A stretch of 34,116 nt of DNA from HGM11788 sp964654945 (GCA_964654945.1 CAZZLN010000015.1:1-34116); one strand, 5' to 3'; positions 14,182 through 23,767 are shown, counted from the first letter of the stretch. The notes: generated from the letters alone by a model not told the origin. Numbers and translations: made by a program.

Positions 14182-15018
14182 ATGAAAAAGACAATTAAAT
14201 TATTAGCTTCATCAATTTTTATGGCAGTCTTATTAGCAGGCTGCGGCGTAACAGGAACAACAGATGATACAACCAATTCAGGTTTAAGCGATGTTATTAC
14301 AATGAGTGGTTCAACCTCAATGGAAAAGCTTTGCAACACCTTAAAGGAGCAGTATCTTGCCGATACAGGCATTGAGATTGATGTACAGTTTACAGGCTCA
14401 GGTGGAGGCATTCAGTCGGTTACAGAGGGTACAGTCAATATAGGAAATGCTTCAAGAGCGTTAAAAGATGAAGAAAAGGCAGCAGGCATTGTTGAAAATA
14501 TTGTTGCACTTGATGGTATCGGAATTGTAATTGATAAGTCAAACACTGTTGAAGATGTTACAAAGGAACAGTTAGCTCAGATTTATAAGGGTGAAATTAA
14601 AAATTGGAATGAGCTTGGCGGAAATGATGTTCCTATTGTTGTAATAGGCAGAGAGGCAGGTTCAGGCACAAGAAGTGCTTTTGAAGAAATTTTAGGTGTT
14701 GAAGAAGCCTGTGTATATTCTCAGGAAATCAATTCAACAGGTGCGGTTATGGCAAAGGTTGCTTCAACTGTTGGTGCAGTAGGATATGTATCTCTTGATG
14801 TAATTGATGATACTGTAAATACAGTTAAAATTGACGGTGCAGAGGCTACTGCTGAAAATATTAAGGCAGGCACTTATCCCTTACAGCGACCTTTTGTAAT
14901 GGCTACAAAAGGAGAAATTTCAGCTCAGTCACAGACAGTTCAGGATTTATTTACATATATTTACAGTGACAAGGGGCAGGAAATTATTTCAAAGGTTGGA
15001 TTAATCAGTGCAAAATAA
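14182..15018 (+). CDS. pstS: Phosphate ABC transporter substrate-binding lipoprotein
   Basis: Captures inorganic phosphate outside the cell and delivers it to PstCA. The 278-residue protein has a type II signal peptide with lipobox LLAGC (Cys21), then the phosphate-binding landmarks SGSTSMEKL, FTGSGGGIQSV and GREAGSGTRSAF. It is the first gene of pstSCAB-phoU, preceded by AAGGAG, a TATAAT at 14135-14140 and a possible Pho box. The length is normal for Firmicute PstS. Induction by phosphate starvation is expected from the family and from that box. Confidence 0.95.
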   Translation: MKKTIKLLASSIFMAVLLAGCGVTGTTDDTTNSGLSDVITMSGSTSMEKLCNTLKEQYLADTGIEIDVQFTGSGGGIQSVTEGTVNIGNASRALKDEEKAAGIVENIVALDGIGIVIDKSNTVEDVTKEQLAQIYKGEIKNWNELGGNDVPIVVIGREAGSGTRSAFEEILGVEEACVYSQEINSTGAVMAKVASTVGAVGYVSLDVIDDTVNTVKIDGAEATAENIKAGTYPLQRPFVMATKGEISAQSQTVQDLFTYIYSDKGQEIISKVGLISAK

Positions 15019-15033
15019 AGGGGCAATATTTAT

Positions 15034-16008
15034 ATGGAAAAAATTATTTCTTTAGATAAAATTAAAAAGAGTTCCAAATCTAAGAATAAAAATTCAATAT
15101 TGGCTGACAAAAGGTCAAAAGCACTTATTGAAACAGTTATGGAATTTATATTTACAATTTGCGGATTGTCTGCGGTAATTGCAGTGACGGCAATTACTGC
15201 TTATATGATAATTTCAGGCACACCTGCAATTTTTAAGGTGGGTATCGTTGAAATGCTTTTCAGCTCTGAATGGGCACCGACAGCTTCAACACCAAGCTTT
15301 GGTATTGCATATATTGTGCTTACATCAGTTTTCGGAACATTTGCGGCTATAGCTTTAGGAGTTCCTGTTGGACTGCTGACAGCAGTTTTTATTTCAGAGA
15401 TTGCAGGCAAAAAAACTGCATCTGTTATAAAGCCGGCTGTAGAGCTCCTTGCAGGTATACCATCTATTGTCTATGGTCTTTTGGGACTTCTGATTATAAA
15501 TCCGATTATGGCATATATTGAAAAAATAATATTTGCAAATTCTGATAATCATATTATGAATGGCGGTGCCAATATGTTATCGGCAATTATAATTCTTGCA
15601 ATTATGATTTTGCCAACAGTTATAAATGTTTCAGAAACATCATTAAAGGCAGTACCTCTAAATATTCGTCAGGCTTCACTTGCTCTTGGTGCAACACCGA
15701 CTCAGACAATTTTTAAGGTAACAATTCCTGCTGCAAAATCAGGAATTATTACTGCTGCAGTTCTTGGGGCAGGCCGTGCTATTGGAGAAGCAATGGCAAT
15801 AGTTCTTGTGTCAGGAAATGTTGTAAATATTCCTTTGCCTTTTAATTCAGTGAGATTTCTTACAACAGGCATTGTTTCAGAAATGAGCTATGCTTCGGGA
15901 CTTCACCGAGAAGCATTGTTTACAATAGGTCTTGTGCTGTTTGTATTCATTATGGTTATAAATATAATAATAGGCAAAATTCTTAAAGGGGGAACGGAAA
16001 ATGATTAA
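15034..16008 (+). CDS. pstC: Phosphate ABC transporter permease
   Basis: One of the two membrane subunits of the high-affinity phosphate importer. The 324-residue protein has about six membrane helices after a charged N-terminal region. The ABC-permease coupling loop is visible (ASLALGATPTQTIFKVTIPAAKSGI), with the family motif GAGRAIGEAMA after it. It starts 15 nt after pstS behind a G-rich ribosome site and overlaps pstA by 8 nt. Confidence 0.95.
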   Translation: MEKIISLDKIKKSSKSKNKNSILADKRSKALIETVMEFIFTICGLSAVIAVTAITAYMIISGTPAIFKVGIVEMLFSSEWAPTASTPSFGIAYIVLTSVFGTFAAIALGVPVGLLTAVFISEIAGKKTASVIKPAVELLAGIPSIVYGLLGLLIINPIMAYIEKIIFANSDNHIMNGGANMLSAIIILAIMILPTVINVSETSLKAVPLNIRQASLALGATPTQTIFKVTIPAAKSGIITAAVLGAGRAIGEAMAIVLVSGNVVNIPLPFNSVRFLTTGIVSEMSYASGLHREALFTIGLVLFVFIMVINIIIGKILKGGTEND

Positions 16009-16867
16009 TTCTTCAAAGAGCATTTGTGTAAAGCAAAACAGAATTAAAGACAAAATAGCTATGTTTTTCATAATTTTTTCAGCAATATTTTCAGTTGCCA
16101 TACTTGTTGGAATTATAGGTTATGTAGCCTTCAGGGGACTTGGTTCAATAAGCTGGGAATTTTTATCAACCGTAACCTCAGAAACAGACAACAGATTTGG
16201 TATACTTGGAAATATTGTAAATACCCTTTACATAATAATTATAACACTTCTGATTGCAACTCCTGTCGGAATAGGTGCTGCTGTTTATCTTACGGAATAT
16301 GCAAAACAGGGAAAGCTTGTTAAATTAATTGAGTTTACCACAGAAACCCTGCAGGGTATTCCATCAATTATATATGGTCTTTTTGGTATGGTGTTTTTTG
16401 GAGTGACTATAGGTCTTGGCACTTCAATACTATGCGGCTGTCTTACGCTTACAATTATGGTGCTGCCTCTTATTATAAGAACTACTCAGGAGGCACTAAA
16501 GACTGTGCCTTCAGGCTATAGAACAGGTGCTCTTGGTATTGGTGCAACAAAGTGGTATATGATAAGAACAATAATTATTCCAAGCTCGCTTCCGGGTATT
16601 TTAACTGCCGTAATATTAAGTATAGGACGTATAGTTGGCGAGTCAGCGGCACTGCTTTTTACTGCCGGTGCAGGCTATTATCTGCCAAGAGCATTATTTT
16701 CTCATGCTCTTAAATCAGGAGGCTCACTTACAATTCAAATGTATTTAAGTATGGAAAGAGGAGAGTTTGACCATGCTTTTGGAATTGCACTTGTGCTTGT
16801 GGCAATAGTGCTTGTAATAAATTTTGTGACTAAGGTTATTATCGGAAAAATGGAGGGAGCTAAATGA
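16001..16867 (+). CDS. pstA: Phosphate ABC transporter permease
   Basis: Second membrane subunit of the phosphate importer, 288 residues with about six helices. It carries GIPSIIYGLFGM and the coupling loop ALGIGATKWYMIRTIIIPSS followed by SIGRIVGESAALL. It begins within the end of pstC (8-nt overlap, AAAGGGGG ribosome site) and shares ATGA with pstB, so the three are probably translationally coupled. Confidence 0.95.
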   Translation: MINSSKSICVKQNRIKDKIAMFFIIFSAIFSVAILVGIIGYVAFRGLGSISWEFLSTVTSETDNRFGILGNIVNTLYIIIITLLIATPVGIGAAVYLTEYAKQGKLVKLIEFTTETLQGIPSIIYGLFGMVFFGVTIGLGTSILCGCLTLTIMVLPLIIRTTQEALKTVPSGYRTGALGIGATKWYMIRTIIIPSSLPGILTAVILSIGRIVGESAALLFTAGAGYYLPRALFSHALKSGGSLTIQMYLSMERGEFDHAFGIALVLVAIVLVINFVTKVIIGKMEGAK

Positions 16868-17622
16868 TGAATTCCAAAATAAGTGTTGAAAATCTGAATT
16901 TATACTACGGCAGCAATCATGCCTTAAAAGATGTTAATATGGAAATTCCCCAAAATGAAATTACAGCCTTTATAGGGCCTTCAGGCTGCGGAAAATCCAC
17001 ATTTTTAAAAACCTTAAACAGAATGAATGACCTTGTGGAGAACGTAAAAATTGACGGAAAGGTTACTCTTGACGGAGAAGATATTTATTCCCCAAAGGCA
17101 GATACCACTCTTTTAAGAAAAAAGGTGGGTATGGTATTTCAGCAGCCTAATCCTTTCCCTATGAGCATTTATGATAATATAGCCTATGGTCCCAGAATAC
17201 ATGGTATTAAAAACAGAACTGTTTTAGATGAAATAGTTGAAACCTCTTTAAAAGGTGCTGCTGTTTTTGATGAAATTAAAGACAGACTTAAAAAATCCGC
17301 ACTTGGTCTTTCAGGAGGTCAGCAGCAAAGAATTTGTATTGCAAGGGCATTGGCTGTAAAGCCTGAGGTGCTTCTTATGGACGAGCCCACATCAGCTCTT
17401 GACCCTATTTCCACATTAAAAATTGAGGAGCTTATGGCTGAGCTAAAAAAAGATTATACTGTTGCAATAGTTACTCACAATATGCAGCAGGCAACAAGAA
17501 TTTCTGACAATACTGCCTTTTTTCTTGTAGGAGAAATGGTTGAGATGAACAGAACCGATGAGCTTTTTTCAAGACCGAGAGATAAGAGAACAGAGGACTA
17601 TATTACAGGAAGATTTGGCTGA
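16864..17622 (+). CDS. pstB: Phosphate ABC transporter ATP-binding protein
   Basis: ATPase that powers phosphate import. The 252-residue protein has Walker A GPSGCGKST (residues 39-47), Q-loop region FQQPNPFPMS typical of PstB, signature LSGGQQQR, Walker B LLMDEPTSALD and the switch histidine in THNMQQ. Two neighbouring ATG codons (16864, 16867) can start it; the first overlaps the pstA stop as ATGA. Confidence 0.96.
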   Translation: MMNSKISVENLNLYYGSNHALKDVNMEIPQNEITAFIGPSGCGKSTFLKTLNRMNDLVENVKIDGKVTLDGEDIYSPKADTTLLRKKVGMVFQQPNPFPMSIYDNIAYGPRIHGIKNRTVLDEIVETSLKGAAVFDEIKDRLKKSALGLSGGQQQRICIARALAVKPEVLLMDEPTSALDPISTLKIEELMAELKKDYTVAIVTHNMQQATRISDNTAFFLVGEMVEMNRTDELFSRPRDKRTEDYITGRFG

Positions 17623-17637
17623 TTGGAGGATTAATAT

Positions 17638-18300
17638 ATGGCAATTAGAATGAATTTTGAGGCAGCTCTTAAAGAACTTAATGTAGAGCTTATTAAAATG
17701 GGAGCAGTTGTTGAAAATGCTATAAAGTCTGCAGTTTCTGCTCTTGAAACTCACAATACAAGGCTTGCCCAGGAGATTATTGCTGAGGACAGAACTATTG
17801 ATGATATGGAAAAAGATATTGAATCAAAATGTCTTTCACTCATATTAAAACAGCAGCCTGTTGCAAGAGATTTAAGAGTTGTTTCCACAGCCTTAAAAAT
17901 GGTTACCGATATGGAGAGAATCGGTGATCAGGCATCTGAAATTGCAGAGCTTGTATTAGAGCTTGAAGATGATTATTATTACAGAAGCATTGAGCATATT
18001 CCTCATATGGCAGAGCTGGCAATAAGTATGGTGCATGGTGCAATTACCGCTTTTGTAAATGAGGATTTAAAGGCTTCAAGAGAAATTATTGCTAAAGATG
18101 ATATTGTAGATGATTTATTTACAAAGGTTAAAAAAGATATTTCGGATATTCTTAAAGAAAATCCTGAAAAAAGCGATATGTCAATTAATTTTCTTATGAT
18201 TGCAAAATACTTTGAGAGAATCGGCGACCACGCAGAAAATATATGTGACTGGATAGAATTTGGAGAAACGGGAGATTATAAAAACGACAGATTAATTTAA
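17638..18300 (+). CDS. phoU: Phosphate signalling complex protein PhoU
   Basis: Cytosolic regulator linking PstB activity to phosphate signalling and limiting phosphate uptake. The 220-residue protein consists of two similar three-helix halves. Each carries the metal-binding E/DxxxD pattern (MVTDMERIGDQASEI in the first, IAKYFERIGDHAENI in the second). GGAGG precedes the start, 15 nt after pstB. It closes the operon, followed by a terminator. A two-component PhoPR pair is not in the window. Confidence 0.94.
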   Translation: MAIRMNFEAALKELNVELIKMGAVVENAIKSAVSALETHNTRLAQEIIAEDRTIDDMEKDIESKCLSLILKQQPVARDLRVVSTALKMVTDMERIGDQASEIAELVLELEDDYYYRSIEHIPHMAELAISMVHGAITAFVNEDLKASREIIAKDDIVDDLFTKVKKDISDILKENPEKSDMSINFLMIAKYFERIGDHAENICDWIEFGETGDYKNDRLI

Positions 18301-18316
18301 AATATTTGTCAGTATC

Positions 18317-18353
18317 GGGGACACTTCTGAATAAACTTGGAGGTGTCCTTTTT
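18317..18353 (+). terminator. Rho-independent terminator of the pst operon
   Basis: GGACACTTC (18319-18327) pairs with GAGGTGTCC (18340-18348) with one G-T pair, followed by five T residues. It separates pst from the fatty acid operon. Confidence 0.8.
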
Positions 18354-18379
18354 AAATTTTGCCTATATTCCGTATATAC

Positions 18380-18408
18380 TTGACTTTTTAGCAAAAAAAG
18401 TATATACT
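18380..18408 (+). promoter_or_regulatory. Promoter of the fatty acid operon, TTGACT-17-TATACT
   Basis: The -35 at 18380-18385 and the -10 at 18403-18408 have ideal spacing. A 10-bp perfect inverted repeat (GTATATACTT 18372-18381, AAGTATATAC 18398-18407) overlaps both boxes, and a palindromic operator follows directly. Confidence 0.7.
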
Positions 18409-18420
18409 TTGATTATCAAA
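18408..18420 (+). promoter_or_regulatory. FabT-type operator
   Basis: TTTGATTATCAAA is a perfect 6+1+6 palindrome and closely resembles the operator known for streptococcal FabT. It abuts the -10 box and covers the predicted start, so bound regulator would block its own operon. The similarity is from memory of the published site. Confidence 0.7.
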
Positions 18421-18447
18421 CTTTTATGAAGGGAGCAGTGCGTCTAT

Positions 18448-18912
18448 ATGGAAATGACAGTTAATACCTTAAACAGACTTATAAGCTGTGCTTTTAACGA
18501 CATATCAAGGGCTGAACAGAATGCTTTATATGCAGGCGGTATGACAGATGTGTCTGTAAATGAGGCACATACTGTTGATGCTATAGGCTATTATGTTCCT
18601 AAAACTATGTCTGAGGTTGCTTCTAAGCTTGAAATAACTATGGGTACTCTTACTGTTGCAATTAATCATCTGGTTAAAAAGGGTTATGTAAAAAAAGAGA
18701 GAAGCTCAAAGGACAGACGTGTGTTTATGCTGAGCCTTACCGATAAGGGGAAAAATTTATATAAGGTGCATCAGAATTTTCATTTTGAACTTGTTAAAAA
18801 TCTTATTCTGGACTTATCGGATTATGAGGCAGATATGTTTATTGAGGCTCTTTCAAGCCTTAACAAATATTTAAGTGATAAATTAAAAATTATTAAAGGA
18901 GAAAAACAATGA
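18448..18912 (+). CDS. fabT: MarR-family repressor of fatty acid synthesis
   Basis: A 154-residue winged-helix regulator. The helix-turn-helix lies about residues 53-72 (MSEVASKLEITMGTLTVAIN) and the wing follows with KKERSSKDRRVFMLSLTDKG. As first gene of the operon with a FabT-like palindrome on the promoter, it most likely represses fab genes when bound to long-chain acyl-ACP and represses itself. GGGAG lies 12 nt before the ATG at 18448; the in-frame ATG at 18454 is an alternative. The gene overlaps fabH by ATGA. Confidence 0.85.
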   Translation: MEMTVNTLNRLISCAFNDISRAEQNALYAGGMTDVSVNEAHTVDAIGYYVPKTMSEVASKLEITMGTLTVAINHLVKKGYVKKERSSKDRRVFMLSLTDKGKNLYKVHQNFHFELVKNLILDLSDYEADMFIEALSSLNKYLSDKLKIIKGEKQ

Positions 18913-19883
18913 TATATTCCGAAATATCAGCATTGGCTCATTATGTGCCTGAATCTGTGCTTACTAATGACGATTTAAGCAGGATTGTAGACACCAGTGA
19001 TGAATGGATTAAACCAAGAACAGGTATAAGCAGCAGGCATATATCAAATGGTGAAAACACATCAGATATATGCACTGAAATTGCTAAGAAGCTTCTTGAA
19101 AAATCCGGAATGAGTGCTGAAGATATTGATTTAATAATTGTAGGTACAATCAGTTCTGATTTTGCAACACCCAGTGTTGCCTGCCTTGTACAGGGAAATA
19201 TCGGTGCTGATAATGCTTTTGCTTTTGATTTGGGTGCAGCCTGCAGCGGATTTATTTATTCTCTTGCTGCAGCAGACAAGTTTATTAAATCAGGTCTGTA
19301 TAAAAATGCTATGGTAATAGGTGCAGAGGTTATGTCAAAGCTTATTGACTGGAGTGACAGAAGCTCATGTGTGCTTTTTGGCGACGGAGGCGGAGGTGCT
19401 CTGCTCACTGCATCAGACAGACCTTGCGGAGTACTTGCTGAAGAGCTTAGAGCTAGGGGTAAAGACGGTCTTTGCCTTACAGTTAATCAGCGTCAGACAG
19501 CTAATACTCTTACAACTCCTGAAAATGAAGATAACAAATATCTTTATATGGACGGTAAAAAGGTGTTTAATTTTGCAACAAAGGTTGTGCCTTCCAGCAT
19601 TAATAATATTTTGGAACAAAGCGGACTTACTGTTGATGATGTTAAATACATAGTTCCCCATCAGGCTAATTCAAGAATAATTGATATTATAGCAAGGAAA
19701 GTAAAGTGTCCTATTGATAAATTCTATGTAAATATTGAAAATTACGGAAATACTTCAGCAGGAAGTGTTGCTATTGCCCTTAGTGAAATGCAGGACAAGA
19801 GCCTTATTAAAAAAGGTGATAAAATTATTATCACAGGTTTTGGAGGCGGTCTTACATGGGGAAGCTTATTAATTGAAATTTAA
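18909..19883 (+). CDS. fabH: Beta-ketoacyl-ACP synthase III
   Basis: Starts fatty acid synthesis by condensing acetyl-CoA (or branched acyl-CoA) with malonyl-ACP. The 324-residue protein has the full catalytic triad: Cys112 in GAACSGF, His251 in VPHQAN, Asn281 in NYGNTSAG. It overlaps fabT by 4 nt and is translated from AAAGGAG. Unlike many Firmicute clusters there is no acpP gene after it; only 33 nt separate it from fabK. Confidence 0.95.
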   Translation: MIYSEISALAHYVPESVLTNDDLSRIVDTSDEWIKPRTGISSRHISNGENTSDICTEIAKKLLEKSGMSAEDIDLIIVGTISSDFATPSVACLVQGNIGADNAFAFDLGAACSGFIYSLAAADKFIKSGLYKNAMVIGAEVMSKLIDWSDRSSCVLFGDGGGGALLTASDRPCGVLAEELRARGKDGLCLTVNQRQTANTLTTPENEDNKYLYMDGKKVFNFATKVVPSSINNILEQSGLTVDDVKYIVPHQANSRIIDIIARKVKCPIDKFYVNIENYGNTSAGSVAIALSEMQDKSLIKKGDKIIITGFGGGLTWGSLLIEI

Positions 19884-19916
19884 TTACTATATATGAAAGG
19901 TAACAAGGTGTATATT

Positions 19917-20852
19917 ATGGAATCTCGTATTTGTAAAATGTTGGGAATTAAATATCCTATTTTTCAGGGTGCTATGGCGTGGATTGCAGATGCAAGCTTA
20001 GCCTCTGCTGTTTCTAATTCAGGAGGACTTGGTATTATTGCTGCAGGCAATGCCCCTGCTGATGTTGTCAGAAAAGAAATTGATGAATGTAAGAAGCTTA
20101 CAGACAAGCCCTTTGGCGTCAACATTATGTTATTATCTCCTTTTGTGGATGACATTGTTGACCTTGTATGTGAAGAAGGTGTAAAGGTTGTTACAACCGG
20201 TGCAGGCAATCCTACTAAATATATGGACAAGTTTAAGGAATATGGCATTAGCTTAATACCTGTTGTTCCAAGTGTAGCTCAGGCTAAAAAAATGGAAAAA
20301 ATAGGTGCCGGTGCAGTTATTGCAGAAGGTATGGAATCAGGCGGTCATATAGGCAAGCTTACTACAATGGCTTTAGTTCCTCAGGTTGTTGATGCGGTTA
20401 GTATTCCCGTGCTTGCTGCCGGCGGAATTGCAGACGGCAGAGGTATGGCAGCAGGCTTTATGCTTGGTGCTGAGGGTGTTCAGATTGGTACCCGTTTCCT
20501 TGTTGCAAATGAATGTACTGTTCACGAAAACTATAAGGCTAAGATTTTAAAGGCCAATGACCTTTCCACTGTTATTACAGGCAATATTACCGGTCACCCT
20601 GTAAGAGTTATAAAAAATAAGCTTTCCAATACTTTTTTAAAGGCTGAAAAAGAAGAAATGGGCAAAGACGAGCCTGATTTGGCAAGATTTGACCAGCTTG
20701 GCACAGGTGCATTACAGAAATCTGTAAGAATGGGCGATGTTGACAACGGCTCTGTTATGAGCGGTCAGATTGCAGGTATGGTAAACAAGGAGCAGAGCTG
20801 TAAGGAAATTATTGAAGAAATTATGGCTCAGTATGAAGCTCTTGTAAAATAG
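19917..20852 (+). CDS. fabK: Enoyl-ACP reductase II (FMN)
   Basis: Flavin-dependent enzyme for the last step of each elongation cycle, and insensitive to triclosan as a family. The 311-residue TIM-barrel protein resembles nitronate monooxygenases, with FQGAMAWIA at the start, ESGGHIG (about residues 140-146) and AAGGIADGRG with EGVQIGTRF for phosphate binding of FMN. The ATG at 19917 follows AAGGTG with 6 nt; an upstream ATG at 19893 lacks a ribosome site. The position between fabH and fabD makes FabK far more likely than a nitronate monooxygenase. Confidence 0.92.
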   Translation: MESRICKMLGIKYPIFQGAMAWIADASLASAVSNSGGLGIIAAGNAPADVVRKEIDECKKLTDKPFGVNIMLLSPFVDDIVDLVCEEGVKVVTTGAGNPTKYMDKFKEYGISLIPVVPSVAQAKKMEKIGAGAVIAEGMESGGHIGKLTTMALVPQVVDAVSIPVLAAGGIADGRGMAAGFMLGAEGVQIGTRFLVANECTVHENYKAKILKANDLSTVITGNITGHPVRVIKNKLSNTFLKAEKEEMGKDEPDLARFDQLGTGALQKSVRMGDVDNGSVMSGQIAGMVNKEQSCKEIIEEIMAQYEALVK

Positions 20853-20860
20853 GAGGAAGT

Positions 20861-21790
20861 ATGAAAATAGCTTTTATTTACAGCGGACAAGGCTCTCAGT
20901 ATGCCGGTATGGGCAAGGAGCTTTATGATAATTTTGAATGTGTTAAAAATACTTTTGATAAGGCAGATGAGGTTCTTGATTTTAAATTAACAGACCTTTG
21001 TTTTGGAGAAGATGAAAGGCTGAATGAAACAGAATATACTCAGCCTGCACTTCTTACAATGTCTGTTGCTCTTACAAGACTTATGGAAGAAAAGAAAATT
21101 AAAGCTGACTATGTTGCAGGTCTTAGTTTAGGTGAGTATTCGGCTCATACTGCAAGCGGAACTTTCAGCTTTGAAGAAGCTGTCAGGCTTGTAAGAAAAA
21201 GAGGTAAGTTTATGACAGAGGCTGTGCCAAAGGGCGTTGGTGCCATGTGTGCGGTTTTAAAGCTTGATGCTGATAAAATTCAGGAGGCTTGTGATGAAGT
21301 TTCAAAAATCGGCAGATGTATGATTGCCAATTATAACTGTCCCGGTCAGATTGTTATTGCAGGTGATAAGGCAGCAGTTGAAAAAGCGGCTGAAGCAGTT
21401 CTTGAAAAAGGTGCAAAAAGAGCGGTTATGCTTAATGTAAGCGGACCTTTCCACACTCCTCTTTTAAAGCCTGCTGCAGATAAGCTTAATGCAGAATTAA
21501 ATAATATGGATATTAAGGATATGAATATACCTGTTATTACAAATCTGACTGCTGAAGTGGTTGAGGATAAATCACAGGTTGTAGATATTCTTACAAAACA
21601 GGTTATGTCGCCTGTCAAGTGGGAACAGTCTGTAAGAAAGCTTCTTGAACTTGGTGTTGATACATTTATTGAATTAGGACCCGGCAAAACACTTTCTTCA
21701 TTTGTTAAGAAAGTTACAAGAGAAGCTGCAGTTTATAATGTTGAGGATTTAAAAACTCTTGATAAATTACTTGGAGGATTGGGATGTTAA
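20861..21790 (+). CDS. fabD: Malonyl-CoA:ACP transacylase
   Basis: Transfers malonyl from CoA to acyl carrier protein. The 309-residue protein has the start FIYSGQGSQYAGMG and nucleophile Ser89 in GLSLGEYSA, where a Leu replaces the usual His of GHSLGE, a frequent Firmicute variation. Catalytic His198 is in GPFHTP. AGGAGG precedes it and its end overlaps fabG by 7 nt. Confidence 0.95.
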   Translation: MKIAFIYSGQGSQYAGMGKELYDNFECVKNTFDKADEVLDFKLTDLCFGEDERLNETEYTQPALLTMSVALTRLMEEKKIKADYVAGLSLGEYSAHTASGTFSFEEAVRLVRKRGKFMTEAVPKGVGAMCAVLKLDADKIQEACDEVSKIGRCMIANYNCPGQIVIAGDKAAVEKAAEAVLEKGAKRAVMLNVSGPFHTPLLKPAADKLNAELNNMDIKDMNIPVITNLTAEVVEDKSQVVDILTKQVMSPVKWEQSVRKLLELGVDTFIELGPGKTLSSFVKKVTREAAVYNVEDLKTLDKLLGGLGC

Positions 21791-22518
21791 AGGATAAAAC
21801 AGTTATAGTAACAGGCGGGGCAAAGGGCATAGGCAGAGCTGTTGCAATTGATTTTGCAAAAGAAGGTGCAAACATTGTATTAAACTACAGAAACACTCCT
21901 CCCGATGAGGTTAAGGCTGAAATTGAAGCTCTTGGTGTTAAGTGCTTTACTTTTAAGGCTGATGTAAGCAAATTTGATGAAGCGCTTGCTCTTGCAGAAG
22001 CTGCTAAAGCTGAATTCGGTATGGTTGATGTTCTTGTGAACAATGCAGGAATTACCAGAGATACTCTCCTTATGAGAATGAGCGAGGAGGATTTTGATAA
22101 GGTTATTGAAACTAATTTAAAAGGCTGCTTTAATATGACCAAGCACGTTTCTAAAATTATGATGAAGCAGAGAAGCGGTTCTATTATAAATATGAGTTCT
22201 GTTATAGGTCTTGCCGGCAATGCAGGTCAGACTAATTATGCCGCAAGCAAAGCAGGTGTTTTAGGTATAACTTATTCTGTTGCAAAGGAGCTTGCTTCAA
22301 GAAATGTTACCTGTAATGCAATTGCACCGGGTATGATTGATACAGATATGACACAGGTTTTAAGCGATAAGGTTAAAGAAAATATTCTTGCCAATATTCC
22401 TCTTAAAAGATTTGGCAAGCCGGAAGAAATTGCCGAAACTGCTGTATTTTTAGCTAAGTCAAAATATATTACAGGTCAGGTAATAACAGTTGACGGCGGA
22501 ATGGTAATAGGAGGTTGA
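21784..22518 (+). CDS. fabG: 3-oxoacyl-ACP reductase
   Basis: NADPH-dependent short-chain dehydrogenase that reduces the beta-keto group. The 244-residue protein has TGGAKGIGRA (about 11-20), NNAG (near 89), the catalytic Ser in INMSSV and YxxxK in YAASK. The C-terminal GQVITVDGGM is typical. It starts within the end of fabD behind GGAGG. A dedicated role in lipid synthesis follows from its place in the operon. Confidence 0.95.
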   Translation: MLKDKTVIVTGGAKGIGRAVAIDFAKEGANIVLNYRNTPPDEVKAEIEALGVKCFTFKADVSKFDEALALAEAAKAEFGMVDVLVNNAGITRDTLLMRMSEEDFDKVIETNLKGCFNMTKHVSKIMMKQRSGSIINMSSVIGLAGNAGQTNYAASKAGVLGITYSVAKELASRNVTCNAIAPGMIDTDMTQVLSDKVKENILANIPLKRFGKPEEIAETAVFLAKSKYITGQVITVDGGMVIGG

Positions 22519-22522
22519 TTAT

Positions 22523-23761
22523 ATGGAAAGACGAGTTGTAATTACCGGTATGGGTGCCGTTACACCTATTGGTAATAATATTTCTGAATATTGGAACGGA
22601 CTTAAAAACGGTAAGTGCGGTATTGACAAAATAACTAAATTTGAAGATGCTGACTGTAAGGTTACCTGTGCAGGCGAGGTTAAGGATTTTGACCCAACTA
22701 CAGTTGTAGATAAAAAAGAAGTCAGAAGAAATGACTTATTCAGCATTTATGCTATGGCTGCCGCTGATGAAGCAGTAAGCTCCAGCGGTATAAATCTTGA
22801 TGCTATTGATAAGCACAGACTTGGAGTTATTATAAGCTCAGGCATCGGCGGCCTTATTACTATTGAAGAACAGGCTGCAAAATTGACTGAAAAGGGCATT
22901 AACAGAATTGCGCCTTTATTTATTCCTATGGCTATAAGCAATATGGCAGCAGGCAATGTTGCAATAAGGTTTGGTGCAAGAGGCACCTGTCTTGATGTTG
23001 TTACTGCTTGTGCATCAAGTACTCATGCAATTGGAGAGGCATTTAGAAATATTAAGCATGGCTACAGTGATTTTATTATTGCGGGAGGATCTGAAGCTCC
23101 TGTGTGCAGACTTGGTATAGGCGGTTTTGCCGCATTAAAGGCACTTTCAACAAGCACTGACCCTAAAAGAGCATCTATTCCTTTTGATAAAGAAAGAGGC
23201 GGCTTTGTAATGGGCGAGGGTTCCGGTATATTATTTATTGAGAGCCTTGACTCTGCACAGGCAAGAGGTGCTGAGATTATTGCAGAGATTGTGGGCTACG
23301 GCTCAACCTGCGATGCTTATCATATTACAAGTCCTCTTTTAGATGGTGACGGTGCCTGCAAGGCTATGGAAGCAGCTATGGCTGAAGCCGGCATTGATAA
23401 AAGTGAAGTAGGCTATATCAATGCTCATGGCACTTCAACTCATATTAATGATGCTGCCGAAACTCTTGCTATAAAGAAAGCTTTCGGTGATATGGCAAAG
23501 GATATTAACATTAGTTCAACTAAGTCTATGACAGGTCATCTTCTTGGTGCTACAGGTGCAGTTGAGGCTATTGCTTCTGCTCTGGCTCTTAAAAATGGTG
23601 TAATACCTCCGACAATCGGCTATAAAGTGCCTGATGAGGAATGTGACCTTAATATTACTCCTAACATTGCTGTTGAAAGAGATATTAAATATGCTCTTTC
23701 AAATACCTTAGGTTTTGGCGGTCATAATGGTGTGCTTTGTCTTAAAAAGTGGGAGGAATAA
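22523..23761 (+). CDS. fabF: Beta-ketoacyl-ACP synthase II
   Basis: Elongates acyl-ACP with malonyl-ACP. The 412-residue protein has Cys163 in TACASSTHA, His302 in NAHGTSTH, Lys334 and His339 in KSMTGHLLGATGA, a complete Cys-His-His site. It begins 4 nt after fabG behind AGGAGG. There is no accB gene between it and fabZ, unlike the classic streptococcal order. Confidence 0.96.
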   Translation: MERRVVITGMGAVTPIGNNISEYWNGLKNGKCGIDKITKFEDADCKVTCAGEVKDFDPTTVVDKKEVRRNDLFSIYAMAAADEAVSSSGINLDAIDKHRLGVIISSGIGGLITIEEQAAKLTEKGINRIAPLFIPMAISNMAAGNVAIRFGARGTCLDVVTACASSTHAIGEAFRNIKHGYSDFIIAGGSEAPVCRLGIGGFAALKALSTSTDPKRASIPFDKERGGFVMGEGSGILFIESLDSAQARGAEIIAEIVGYGSTCDAYHITSPLLDGDGACKAMEAAMAEAGIDKSEVGYINAHGTSTHINDAAETLAIKKAFGDMAKDINISSTKSMTGHLLGATGAVEAIASALALKNGVIPPTIGYKVPDEECDLNITPNIAVERDIKYALSNTLGFGGHNGVLCLKKWEE

Positions 23762-23767
23762 TTTATT

